Assembly: GCA_937894535.1 (NCBI GenBank)
Contig: CALBHI010000067.1
Location: 1-6,373, forward strand
From: an uncultured Verrucomicrobiota bacterium
GTDB lineage: Bacteria; Verrucomicrobiota; Kiritimatiellia; CAIVKH01
Length of the DNA stretch: 6,373 nucleotides
Direction: 5' to 3'
Below the pieces are notes generated by a model. It searched no databases and had not been told where the DNA came from. It saw only the letters and a program-made list of their open reading frames with translations. The stretch's first letter is position 1. Each line of letters begins with the position of its first letter. Of this stretch, positions 1 to 6,158 are shown piece by piece. Position numbers and translations under genes: made by a program.

Positions 1-512
1 CCACCGACTTTATCCGCGGTATCTTCACCATCGTGGGCAAGGGGAACATCGTCGAGGCGGTCAGCCAGTGCGAGGAGACACCCGGCCCGGTGGCGCACAT
101 GCTGCGCATGGCCATCCTCGAACGCGAACACGGCCCCGAACGCGTGCGCCAGGCCATGCAGGAAGTCGGACTGGCCGAAGTCCCCCGCCTCGAGGCGAAC
201 CTCGGCATCCTGCTCACCCTGGCCCAGGTCGCCCCGCTCGCCGGACTGCTGGGCACGGTGCTGGGCATGATGGAAACGTTAAAGATGCTGATGGACCTTT
301 CCCCGCAGGTCTATGCCGGTGATTTGAGCGGCGGGCTCTGGACCGCCCTGCTGACGACGGCCTTCGGCCTGACCGTGGGCATCTGCATCTACATCGGCTA
401 CAACTTCCTGGTGAGCCGTGTCGAGTCGATCCTGCTCGATATGGAACGGGCCTTCGGCGAGATCATGCAAGTGCTGCCGCGGCTGGGCGAATCCGGCAAC
501 CACCCTTCCTGA
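1..512 (+). CDS. exbB: ExbB/TolQ/MotA-family proton channel subunit, 5'-truncated
   Basis: C-terminal part of an inner-membrane proton channel that, with ExbD, passes proton-motive-force energy to a TonB-type protein. The frame is open from base 3 to the window edge, so the start lies outside; the GTG at base 33 is internal (Val-Gly-Lys). About 169 residues are visible. They show a cytoplasmic stretch, then a hydrophobic helix (visible residues about 67-91, with the PLAGLLGTVLGM signature typical of the family) and a second helix (about 112-138, GGLWTALLTTAFGLTVGI). The family also has a first helix and further N-terminal sequence, which are missing here. The stop is 4 bases before the next start codon, which is an ExbD homologue, so co-translation is likely. 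The sequence alone cannot fully separate ExbB from TolQ; the TonB-like gene two places downstream favours ExbB. Confidence 0.9.
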   Translation, partial: TDFIRGIFTIVGKGNIVEAVSQCEETPGPVAHMLRMAILEREHGPERVRQAMQEVGLAEVPRLEANLGILLTLAQVAPLAGLLGTVLGMMETLKMLMDLSPQVYAGDLSGGLWTALLTTAFGLTVGICIYIGYNFLVSRVESILLDMERAFGEIMQVLPRLGESGNHPS

Positions 513-516
513 TGCC

Positions 517-984
517 ATGTCCACACAAGTGTCCATCGTGCGCGAGCAACTGTTCTACTTGAAGCGCCGCTTCCGCCCGAACCAGCGGTTGGCCGGCGGT
601 CTGCTGGATTCCTCGCCGTGGATCGATGTGGTCCTGCTGGTCATCCTGTTCATGATCACCCAGACCGCAACACTGAAGAAACCCGGCTTGCGCGTGGATT
701 TGCCCATCGTGCGCGCGGCGAGCGGGGCGCGGTACGATGCCCAGGTCCTGACGGTTCCCCGTGAAGGCACCTATTTCTTCGCCGATGAAAACATCCCCTG
801 GCCCGCGCTGCCGGAGCGGTTGCGCCAAGCAGCCCTGAACCATCCCGGGGGGGAGTTGATCATCGAGGCCGATGGCTCGGTGAGCCATGCCGCCATGAGC
901 AGCATCTACAACCTGGCCGTGGAAGCCGGCTGGAGCCACGTCGTGGTGGCAACGCGCATCGAAGCCTCGATGGGTCGCCGGTGA
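517..984 (+). CDS. exbD: ExbD/TolR-family biopolymer transport protein
   Basis: 155-residue partner of the preceding channel protein, within the usual ExbD/TolR size range. A cytoplasmic basic N-terminus (residues 1-33) is followed by one transmembrane helix (about 35-50) opening with PWIDVVLLVILFMI. D37 matches the conserved membrane aspartate that ExbD/TolR proteins use for proton passage (family knowledge). The periplasmic domain carries the expected features: PGLRVDLP just after the helix (residues 56-63) and IEADGSVSHAAM...AGWSHVVVAT near the end (116-146). I chose the ATG at 517 because it lies 4 bases after the exbB stop and gives a normal N-terminus; the frame is open further upstream inside exbB. 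No clear Shine-Dalgarno sequence is visible, which fits translational coupling. A run of seven G at 847-853 sits inside the gene but the frame stays intact. The stop overlaps the next ATG (TGATG). Confidence 0.93.
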   Translation: MSTQVSIVREQLFYLKRRFRPNQRLAGGLLDSSPWIDVVLLVILFMITQTATLKKPGLRVDLPIVRAASGARYDAQVLTVPREGTYFFADENIPWPALPERLRQAALNHPGGELIIEADGSVSHAAMSSIYNLAVEAGWSHVVVATRIEASMGRR

Positions 985-1775
985 TGCACGCCGCTCCAGG
1001 TCAGGCAAGGCCCGCCGGACACCGCGCCGACCGGTTGCCTCCGCTCTGGCACATCGGTGGCGTTGCGGTGGTCCTCGCCGCGCACCTCGCCTGGCTCGGC
1101 CTGGCCTGGCGTCCTGTTGCCATCAGTACCCCGGAGCGATCGGTGCGCGCAGCGCCTCCGCGTGTCGCGTTTCTCGGCGATCCGCCCGCGAGCGGTTCCA
1201 CCGCCGATGCCCGCCTGCTGTATTCCCCGGTGTTGTTCGCCCTGCCGACGTCGATCGGATTCAGCGGCCCGATGCTCGCCGCAGCCGGGAGCGGGGAACC
1301 CCCGGTCGAAGTGCCGGCACCACCCCCGCGTATTCGCATGCCGGATCAACCCTTCAGCGCCCCGTCGTTCGGTGCGTCTTCCCGCTCCCTCGTGAATCTG
1401 GTAGATCAACCCCGTCCTTTCCCGGCGCCCGCCCCGCTGGAGCCGGAGGACCGCAGTCCTTCCGCCACCACGCCCGTCAATGCCTTCACGGTGTACTGGC
1501 CCGACCGTCCGGAACAACCGCGCGAATTGATTCCCGTCGAGGCATCGGCCGCCTGGGCCGGCCGAACCCCGTGGGACATGGTGCTGTACGTCTGCTTTGA
1601 TGCGGATGGGCTTATCCGCCAGGTCATGGTCGAAAAACCTTCGCCGTACCAGGACGTCACCGCCGCGGTGCTGCGGATTGCCCGCGGCATGGTGTTCGGG
1701 GCTCCCCTGCCGGATCAGTGCGGCCGTTTGATCGTAGCCTTTCAACCCGCCACCGAGAAGAAAGACCTCCCGTGA
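984..1775 (+). CDS. TonB-like energy transducer, divergent
   Basis: 263-residue protein with TonB architecture: short basic N-terminus, one transmembrane helix (about residues 22-42, with H23 and H34), a long proline- and alanine-rich periplasmic linker (about 45-185, e.g. PAPPPRIRMP), and a small C-terminal domain (about 190-253). That domain contains WDMVLYVCFDADGLIRQVMV and a second helix/strand pair, resembling the TonB C-terminal fold that contacts outer-membrane receptors. It follows exbB and exbD directly, which is the strongest argument for the role. Oddities: the linker is not the Glu-Pro/Lys-Pro repeat of enteric TonB, and I do not see the usual Tyr-Pro box at the start of the C-terminal domain. 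C204 and C246 could form a disulfide (inference). The start could be ATG 984 (1-base overlap with the exbD stop) or GTG 981 (4-base overlap). It could instead be a TolA-like or other periplasm-spanning partner. Confidence 0.72.
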   Translation: MHAAPGQARPAGHRADRLPPLWHIGGVAVVLAAHLAWLGLAWRPVAISTPERSVRAAPPRVAFLGDPPASGSTADARLLYSPVLFALPTSIGFSGPMLAAAGSGEPPVEVPAPPPRIRMPDQPFSAPSFGASSRSLVNLVDQPRPFPAPAPLEPEDRSPSATTPVNAFTVYWPDRPEQPRELIPVEASAAWAGRTPWDMVLYVCFDADGLIRQVMVEKPSPYQDVTAAVLRIARGMVFGAPLPDQCGRLIVAFQPATEKKDLP

Positions 1776-2002
1776 CCATCCCGCTGGTCATTCTCTTTGT
1801 CGCGCCGGTGGCCTTTATCCTCGTGGTGGTCATCGGGCTGTGGTTGTATTACAGTATGCGAGGCCACGGACAGCCGCAGGACTCCGGCGACGGCAAGATC
1901 TACCGGTGCGAGAACTGCGGCATGGTTTATGTGGAGCGGCGCCTGTACCCGGTGTTGGAGTGCCCGCGCTGCCATCATCCCAACACCGCCATTCGACGGT
2001 AG
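1772..2002 (+). CDS. Small membrane-anchored zinc-ribbon protein, function unknown
   Basis: 76-residue protein that I do not recognise as a named family. Residues about 4-28 form a strongly hydrophobic helix (IPLVILFVAPVAFILVVVIG), followed by a short polar linker. A compact metal-binding module follows, with C46-x2-C49 and C64-x2-C67 (CENCG and CPRCH), the spacing of a rubredoxin-like zinc ribbon. By charge (YYSMRG after the helix), the ribbon is probably cytoplasmic. The GTG start at 1772 overlaps the stop of the TonB-like gene (GTGA). An upstream extension of the frame exists but would lie inside that gene and lacks a good start. A purine-rich stretch (GAGAAGAAAGA, 1755-1765) precedes the start at usable distance. 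Position and overlap suggest co-translation with the ExbB-ExbD-TonB-like set; any role in it is inference. Confidence 0.7.
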   Translation: MTIPLVILFVAPVAFILVVVIGLWLYYSMRGHGQPQDSGDGKIYRCENCGMVYVERRLYPVLECPRCHHPNTAIRR

Positions 2003-2033
2003 TCGTCGCGTGGTCATGCGAATCTGAACAACG

Positions 2034-2038
2034 AAGGA
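2034..2038 (+). promoter_or_regulatory. Ribosome binding site of hisD
   Basis: AAGGA lies 7 bases before the hisD ATG at 2046. It fixes that start and shows that hisD, unlike the overlapping genes upstream, can be initiated independently. The 43-bp gap 2003-2045 shows no convincing terminator or promoter, so hisD may be read from the upstream operon. Confidence 0.7.
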
Positions 2039-2045
2039 ACGAACC

Positions 2046-3346
2046 ATGTGGTCGATACAAGTTACGAAATGGGTGCCGAACCAGACATCCGAGGTCGTGC
2101 AGGATTTTCTCAGCCGTCCGGCCTTCCTGCCCGAGGCGGAAGCGGTGGCCCGCGAGGTGTTGGAGGATATCCGCCAACGCGGTGACGCCGCGGTGCTGGA
2201 TGCTGTGGCGAAATACAACGACCAGAAGTTGACCGCCCCGAAACTCCTGGTCACCAAACCCGAGCGCATGGCCGCGATCGATACCGTCAGCCCTGAATTC
2301 AAACGCGCCGTGCAGGAAGCCATCGCCCGCGTGACCAAGTTCTCGAAGGCCGGCCTCCGCCCGAACTGGCAGATCCTCAGCCCGAAGGGCGGCATGATGG
2401 GCGAGCAGTTCATGCCCCTCGACCGCGTTGGCTGCTACATTCCCGGCGGCGCCGCCCCCCTGGCCTCGACCGCGATCATGACCGTGGTGCTGGCCAAGGT
2501 CGCCGGTGTCCAGGAAGTCGTCGCCTGCACCCCCACCGAAAAGGGCGGCAAGGTGAATCCCTATGTGCTCTACGCGCTCGACACCGCGGGCGCGACCGAG
2601 ATCTACCGCATCGGCGGCATCCAGGCCATCGGCGCGATGGCCTACGGTACCCGGACCATCCGCTCGGTGCAGAAGATCGTCGGCCCCGGCGGCCCCTACG
2701 TCACCGCGGCGAAACGCCTGGTCTACGGCATCGTGGACCTTGACCTCGTCGCCGGCCCGAGCGAGGTCGCGATCCTCGCCGACGACTCGGCGCGGGCCAG
2801 CCACCTTGCCGCCGACCTGCTCGCCCAGGCCGAACACGGCACCGGCCACGAGAAGGCCCTGCTCGTCACCTCGTCCCCGCCGCTGGCCTATGCCGTGCAG
2901 GAGGAGCTCACCAAGCAGGCCGCCGCCCTGCCGAAGAGCGACGCCCTCAACCGCGTGCTGAACGAAGGCACCATGATCGTGATCGTGGACAACCTCGACA
3001 TCGGCATGGACCTGTGCAACCAGTTCGCGCCCGAACATTTCGAGATCATCGTGCGCGAACCGCGCATGTGGCTGAAAAAAGTCCGCCGCGCCGGCGCGGT
3101 GTTCATCGGCCCGTGGACCCCCGAATGCGCGGGCGACTTCGTGGCCGGACCGAGCCATGTGCTGCCCACCGGCGGCACCGCCGCGATGTTCTCCGGCCTG
3201 ACCGTCGATTCCTTCCGCCGCCGCACCAGCTACGTGTCCTACACCCGGGCCGACCTGCAGGACGTGTTGCCGCACATCGAGGCCTTTGCCCAGGTGGAGC
3301 AACTCGAAGCCCACGGCCGCTCGGCAAAAATCCGCTTCGAACGCGA

Positions 3347-3350
<4 letters not shown>
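2046..3350 (+). CDS. hisD: Histidinol dehydrogenase
   Basis: 434 residues, the normal length for the enzyme. HisD oxidises L-histidinol to L-histidine with two NAD+, in the cytoplasm, using a zinc ion. The residues known to matter in the family are in place: zinc ligands Q261 and H264 (LLAQAEHG), D364 (ECAGDFVAGPSHVLPT), H423 (LEAHGRSA), and the catalytic pair E330-H331 (FAPEHFEI). Other conserved blocks are CYIPGG (130-135), RIGGIQAIGAMAYGT (188-202), KIVGPGGPYVTAAKR (210-224) and DLVAGPSEVAILAD (233-246). The HisD-like family also includes dehydrogenases for other alcohols such as sulfopropanediol; hisC overlapping the 3' end makes the histidine role far more likely. The ATG is set by the AAGGA site 7 bases upstream. 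Its stop overlaps the hisC start (ATGA). hisG, often adjacent, is not in this window. Confidence 0.97.
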
Positions 3351-4396
<1,046 letters not shown>

Positions 4397-4432
4397 CCTG
4401 CCGGAACCCGTGGTGAAACTTCGGATGGTGGG

Positions 4433-4461
4433 TTGACGTATGGGTGATCAGCCCATACTCT
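4433..4461 (+). promoter_or_regulatory. Predicted promoter of the vapBC operon
   Basis: TTGACG (4433-4438, five of six matches to the sigma-70 -35 box) is followed after exactly 17 bp by TACTCT (4456-4461, four of six to the -10 box). Initiation about 7 bases downstream would fall on or next to the vapB ATG at 4469, giving a leaderless or nearly leaderless message. This agrees with the absence of a Shine-Dalgarno sequence before vapB. Predicted by eye from consensus only. Confidence 0.6.
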
Positions 4462-4469
4462 AACCCATA
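4438..4469. promoter_or_regulatory. Inverted-repeat operator between the promoter boxes, with extra half-site
   Basis: GTATGGG (4438-4444) and CCCATAC (4452-4458) form a perfect 7-bp inverted repeat around a 7-base centre (TGATCAG), filling the space between the predicted -35 and -10 boxes. A further copy of the half-site, CCCATA, lies at 4464-4469 and runs into the vapB start codon, 12 bp from the previous copy. Type II antitoxins of this class usually bind such repeats with their toxin to repress their own operon (family knowledge), so this is the likely autoregulatory site. Confidence 0.65.
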
Positions 4470-4705
4470 TGAAGACCACGGTGGAATTGGACGAGAAAAA
4501 ACTGCTTCGGGTGATGACGCTGGGCGGTTTTGCCACGCGCAAGGAAGCGATCGACTACGCGCTCACGGAGGCCGAGAAAAAGACCCGGCTGAAGGCGTTG
4601 GAGGAAAAGCCGTTTTACGTGTCCAATGGGCCGGTTATTGCTCCCGGATATGATGTGATTCGTCTGCGCCGCCAGGAAGTGAAAAGCCGTGCGCGTCGTC
4701 ATTGA
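4469..4705 (+). CDS. vapB: VapB-type antitoxin of a type II toxin-antitoxin pair
   Basis: 78 residues. The N-terminal half has the ribbon-helix-helix pattern of the VapB antitoxin family: a short strand MKTTVELD (1-8), first helix (about 8-17, EKKLLRVMTL), the turn GGFATRKEAI (19-28), and a second helix (about 23-42, ending AEKKTR). It should dimerise and bind the operator upstream. The C-terminal half (about 43-78) is the expected flexible toxin-neutralising tail, here ending very basic (RLRRQEVKSRARRH). The ATG at 4469 gives the family-typical N-terminus; there is no ribosome binding site, consistent with a leaderless transcript. The 3' end overlaps the toxin gene by 17 bases. Base composition looks visibly less GC-rich than hisDC, which suggests separate acquisition (impression, not calculated). 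Confidence 0.87.
   Translation: MKTTVELDEKKLLRVMTLGGFATRKEAIDYALTEAEKKTRLKALEEKPFYVSNGPVIAPGYDVIRLRRQEVKSRARRH
4674..4679 (+). promoter_or_regulatory. Ribosome binding site of vapC
   Basis: AGGAAG inside the 3' end of vapB, 9 bases before the GTG at 4689. It supports that non-ATG start for the toxin and hence the 17-base overlap with vapB. Confidence 0.65.
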
Positions 4706-5087
4706 TTCCAGCGTCTATATCGACTGGATGAAACACAAACAGCCGTTTATTTCCCGGTTGCGACCCTTGCTCGAGCGCGATGCGCTGTTCACATGCGGTA
4801 TCATTCGTTGCGAGGTGTTGCGCGGCATCGTGCCGGATGCGGAACGTTCGCGCATGGAAGAACTGTTTGCGCTATCGGTCGAGGTTGTCACGGACCATGC
4901 ATTTTGGGACGGGGTGTGGCAGTTGGGGTGGAGCATGGACCGCAAAGGAATCGTCCTTCCGCTGACCGACTTGGCCATTGCGTACATGGCCATCCGGCAT
5001 GACGCCCTACTGATTACCTTGGATAAGCACTTCGATCACATCCCGGGGGTCAACGTGGCCCCGCGTCTTCCCGGCGATGTACGCTAG
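4689..5087 (+). CDS. vapC: VapC-type PIN-domain ribonuclease toxin
   Basis: 132 residues, the normal size for a VapC toxin: a single PIN domain, a magnesium-dependent ribonuclease that blocks translation when freed from its antitoxin. The four acidic residues expected in the active site are present: D6 (VIDSSVYID), E42 (IIRCEVLRG), D94 (LPLTDLAIAYMA) and D112 (LLITLDKHFDHI). There is no truncation or frameshift, so the toxin looks intact. The GTG start is supported by AGGAAG 9 bases upstream and by the standard PIN opening VVIDSS; no nearby ATG gives the first aspartate. It overlaps vapB by 17 bases, so translation of toxin should depend on that of antitoxin. Its stop is 9 bp from the stop of the convergent metF, leaving no room for a stand-alone terminator. 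The specific RNA target cannot be told from the sequence. Confidence 0.92.
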   Translation: MRVVIDSSVYIDWMKHKQPFISRLRPLLERDALFTCGIIRCEVLRGIVPDAERSRMEELFALSVEVVTDHAFWDGVWQLGWSMDRKGIVLPLTDLAIAYMAIRHDALLITLDKHFDHIPGVNVAPRLPGDVR

Positions 5088-5096
5088 CCGCACCGC

Positions 5097-5987
5097 CTAC
5101 AGATGCCGCCCGAACAACGCGAGCAGTTCCGGCGACAACGCCGCGCGCGAGCGGTTGAGGATGTAGAGGTGGATGCCGGGCACGCCATGCGCAAGCAGGT
5201 CGCGCATCTGTTCGATGGCCCAGTCGATGCCCACCTGTTCCGCCGCATCGGCATCGTCACCGGCTGCACGCAACCGGTCGGCCAGGGCAGGGGGCAGGTA
5301 GGTGTCGCACATCGCGCACATGCGTTCGACCTGCTTGAGGGAAAGGGCGGGCAGCAGGCCGGGCAGGATCGGCTTCGTGATGCCGAGAGCGCGGGCTTTT
5401 TCCACGAACCGGTAGTAGACCGCGTTGTCGAAGAACAACTGGGTGGTGCCGAAATCGCCGCCCGCATCCAGTTTGGCCTTCAGGTTGGCGAGATCGGATT
5501 CGGGCGAAGCGGCTTCTGGATGTTTTTCCGGGTAGGCGGCCACGCCGCAGCAAAAATCAGCGTGTTGCGCCTTCAACAGCTTCACCAAGTCCACCGCATA
5601 GGACAATCCGTCCGGCGCGGCCGTGAAGGTGGTGTCACCCTTCGGCGGATCGCCGCGCAGGGTCATGATGTTGCGGTAGCCGCGGGCATGGATTTGGTCG
5701 GCCAGTTCGCGCAACGCGGCGCGGCTGGAGCCGACGCAGGTCAGGTGGGGCATGACCGGACCAAAGCCCAGTTCGGCCAGCATCGCGCAGACCTTAAAGG
5801 TGCGTTCACGGGTTGAACCGCCCGCCCCGTAGGTCACCGTCACGAAATCCGGGTGGGTCGGCTTCAACTTTTCGCAGGTCGCCCGCAACGCCTCCAAACC
5901 GGCCTCGTCCTTGGGCGGGAAAAATTCGAAGGAGAGCAGGGGGCGTTTCGCGGCGGCGAACAACGAACTGATCTGGGTGTCGGTCAT
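5097..5987 (-). CDS. metF: 5,10-methylenetetrahydrofolate reductase
   Basis: 296 residues from the chosen ATG, a typical MetF length. The enzyme uses FAD and NAD(P)H to reduce methylene-tetrahydrofolate to methyl-tetrahydrofolate, the methyl donor for methionine synthesis. It is a single catalytic TIM-barrel domain without the regulatory extension of eukaryotic enzymes. Landmarks: SFEFFPPK with catalytic E21 (19-26), VTYGAGGSTR (51-60), PHLTCVG (80-86), TLRGDPP with D113 (109-115), GVAAYPEKHPEA (148-159), TTQLFFD with Q183 (181-187) and PGLLPALS (209-216). The start was placed at 5987 (MTDTQISSLF), about 20 residues before the first conserved block. The frame stays open to a GTG at 6080, but that extension crosses the predicted promoter and paired motifs and its GTG lies in a hairpin arm. 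No strong ribosome binding site precedes 5987. It lies downstream of obg on the same strand. Confidence 0.96.
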   Translation of the reverse strand: MTDTQISSLFAAAKRPLLSFEFFPPKDEAGLEALRATCEKLKPTHPDFVTVTYGAGGSTRERTFKVCAMLAELGFGPVMPHLTCVGSSRAALRELADQIHARGYRNIMTLRGDPPKGDTTFTAAPDGLSYAVDLVKLLKAQHADFCCGVAAYPEKHPEAASPESDLANLKAKLDAGGDFGTTQLFFDNAVYYRFVEKARALGITKPILPGLLPALSLKQVERMCAMCDTYLPPALADRLRAAGDDADAAEQVGIDWAIEQMRDLLAHGVPGIHLYILNRSRAALSPELLALFGRHL

Positions 5988-5995
5988 GTCCGGCA

Positions 5996-6024
5996 AATCT
6001 ACCAAAGGCCGGGGATTTGTCCAA
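5996..6024 (-). promoter_or_regulatory. Predicted promoter of metF
   Basis: On the minus strand TTGGAC (6024-6019) is followed after 17 bp by TAGATT (6001-5996, four of six matches to the -10 consensus). The -10 box ends 8 bases before the metF ATG, so transcription would start at or beside the start codon, as for vapB. The -35 box is weak and lies within one of the paired TCCAA...TTGGA motifs. Consensus by eye; modest confidence. Confidence 0.42.
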
Positions 6025-6032
6025 TCATTGGA
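6020..6032. promoter_or_regulatory. 13-bp palindromic motif, copy 1 (overlaps metF -35 box)
   Basis: On the minus strand this reads TCCAATGATTGGA, a perfect palindrome of 6-bp arms around a central base. It overlaps five of the six bases of the predicted metF -35 box, the position of a repressor site or of an activator-dependent promoter element. The regulator is unknown. Confidence 0.5.
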
Positions 6033-6051
6033 ATCAAAGGTCGGCACGGTG

Positions 6052-6064
6052 TCCAGTGTTTGGA
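6052..6064. promoter_or_regulatory. 13-bp palindromic motif, copy 2
   Basis: On the minus strand this reads TCCAAACACTGGA: the same TCCA...TGGA frame and length as copy 1, with one mismatch in the 5-bp arms. Its centre is 32 bp from that of copy 1, close to three helical turns, so both would face the same side of the DNA. It directly follows the T-run after the obg hairpin. Confidence 0.45.
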
Positions 6065-6074
6065 AAAAAGTTTT

Positions 6075-6158
6075 AACCACCTGCTTCGCTAGAGGAAGAG
6101 GAGAAAGAAGAGAAAATCATCTCTTCCTCCTCCTCTTCCTCTCGCGAAGCGGGTGGTT
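6075..6158 (-). terminator. Long obg-metF intergenic hairpin, terminator-like
   Basis: Bases 6075-6113 and 6120-6158 form an imperfect inverted repeat with 39-bp arms (35 of 39 positions pair) around a 6-base loop. It begins at the last base of the obg stop codon. On the minus strand, the stem is followed after five bases by six T (6069-6064), so it could end the obg transcript, although the T-run is not immediately adjacent. Each arm is almost purely purine on one strand and pyrimidine on the other over its inner 24 bases or so. It is much longer than a standard intrinsic terminator, so a dispersed repeat element is an alternative. Confidence 0.6.

Noticed and set aside
847..853. A run of seven G within exbD that could be a slippage or frameshift site
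   Set aside because: The reading frame continues correctly into the conserved IEADG...VVVAT part, so there is no frameshift, and nothing around the run suggests programmed slippage.
906..1745. A 279-codon minus-strand open frame opposite the TonB-like gene
   Set aside because: Arg/Gly-rich translation without motifs. The plus-strand frame has a transmembrane helix, a TonB-like domain and stop/start overlaps with both neighbours.
2003..2045. A separate promoter or attenuator in front of hisD, including a histidine-codon leader peptide
   Set aside because: The 43-bp gap is too short for a leader peptide plus attenuator, contains no run of His codons and shows no convincing -35/-10 pair.
3014..3346. 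An upstream extension of the hisC frame into hisD
   Set aside because: The 111 extra residues are Arg/Pro-rich shadow of hisD. The ATG at 3347 gives a standard HisC N-terminus and the common ATGA overlap.
5988..6080. A 31-residue N-terminal extension of metF from a GTG at 6080
   Set aside because: The GTG lies inside the hairpin arm and the stretch encodes the paired palindromes and predicted promoter. Starting at 5987 gives 296 residues, a normal MetF length.
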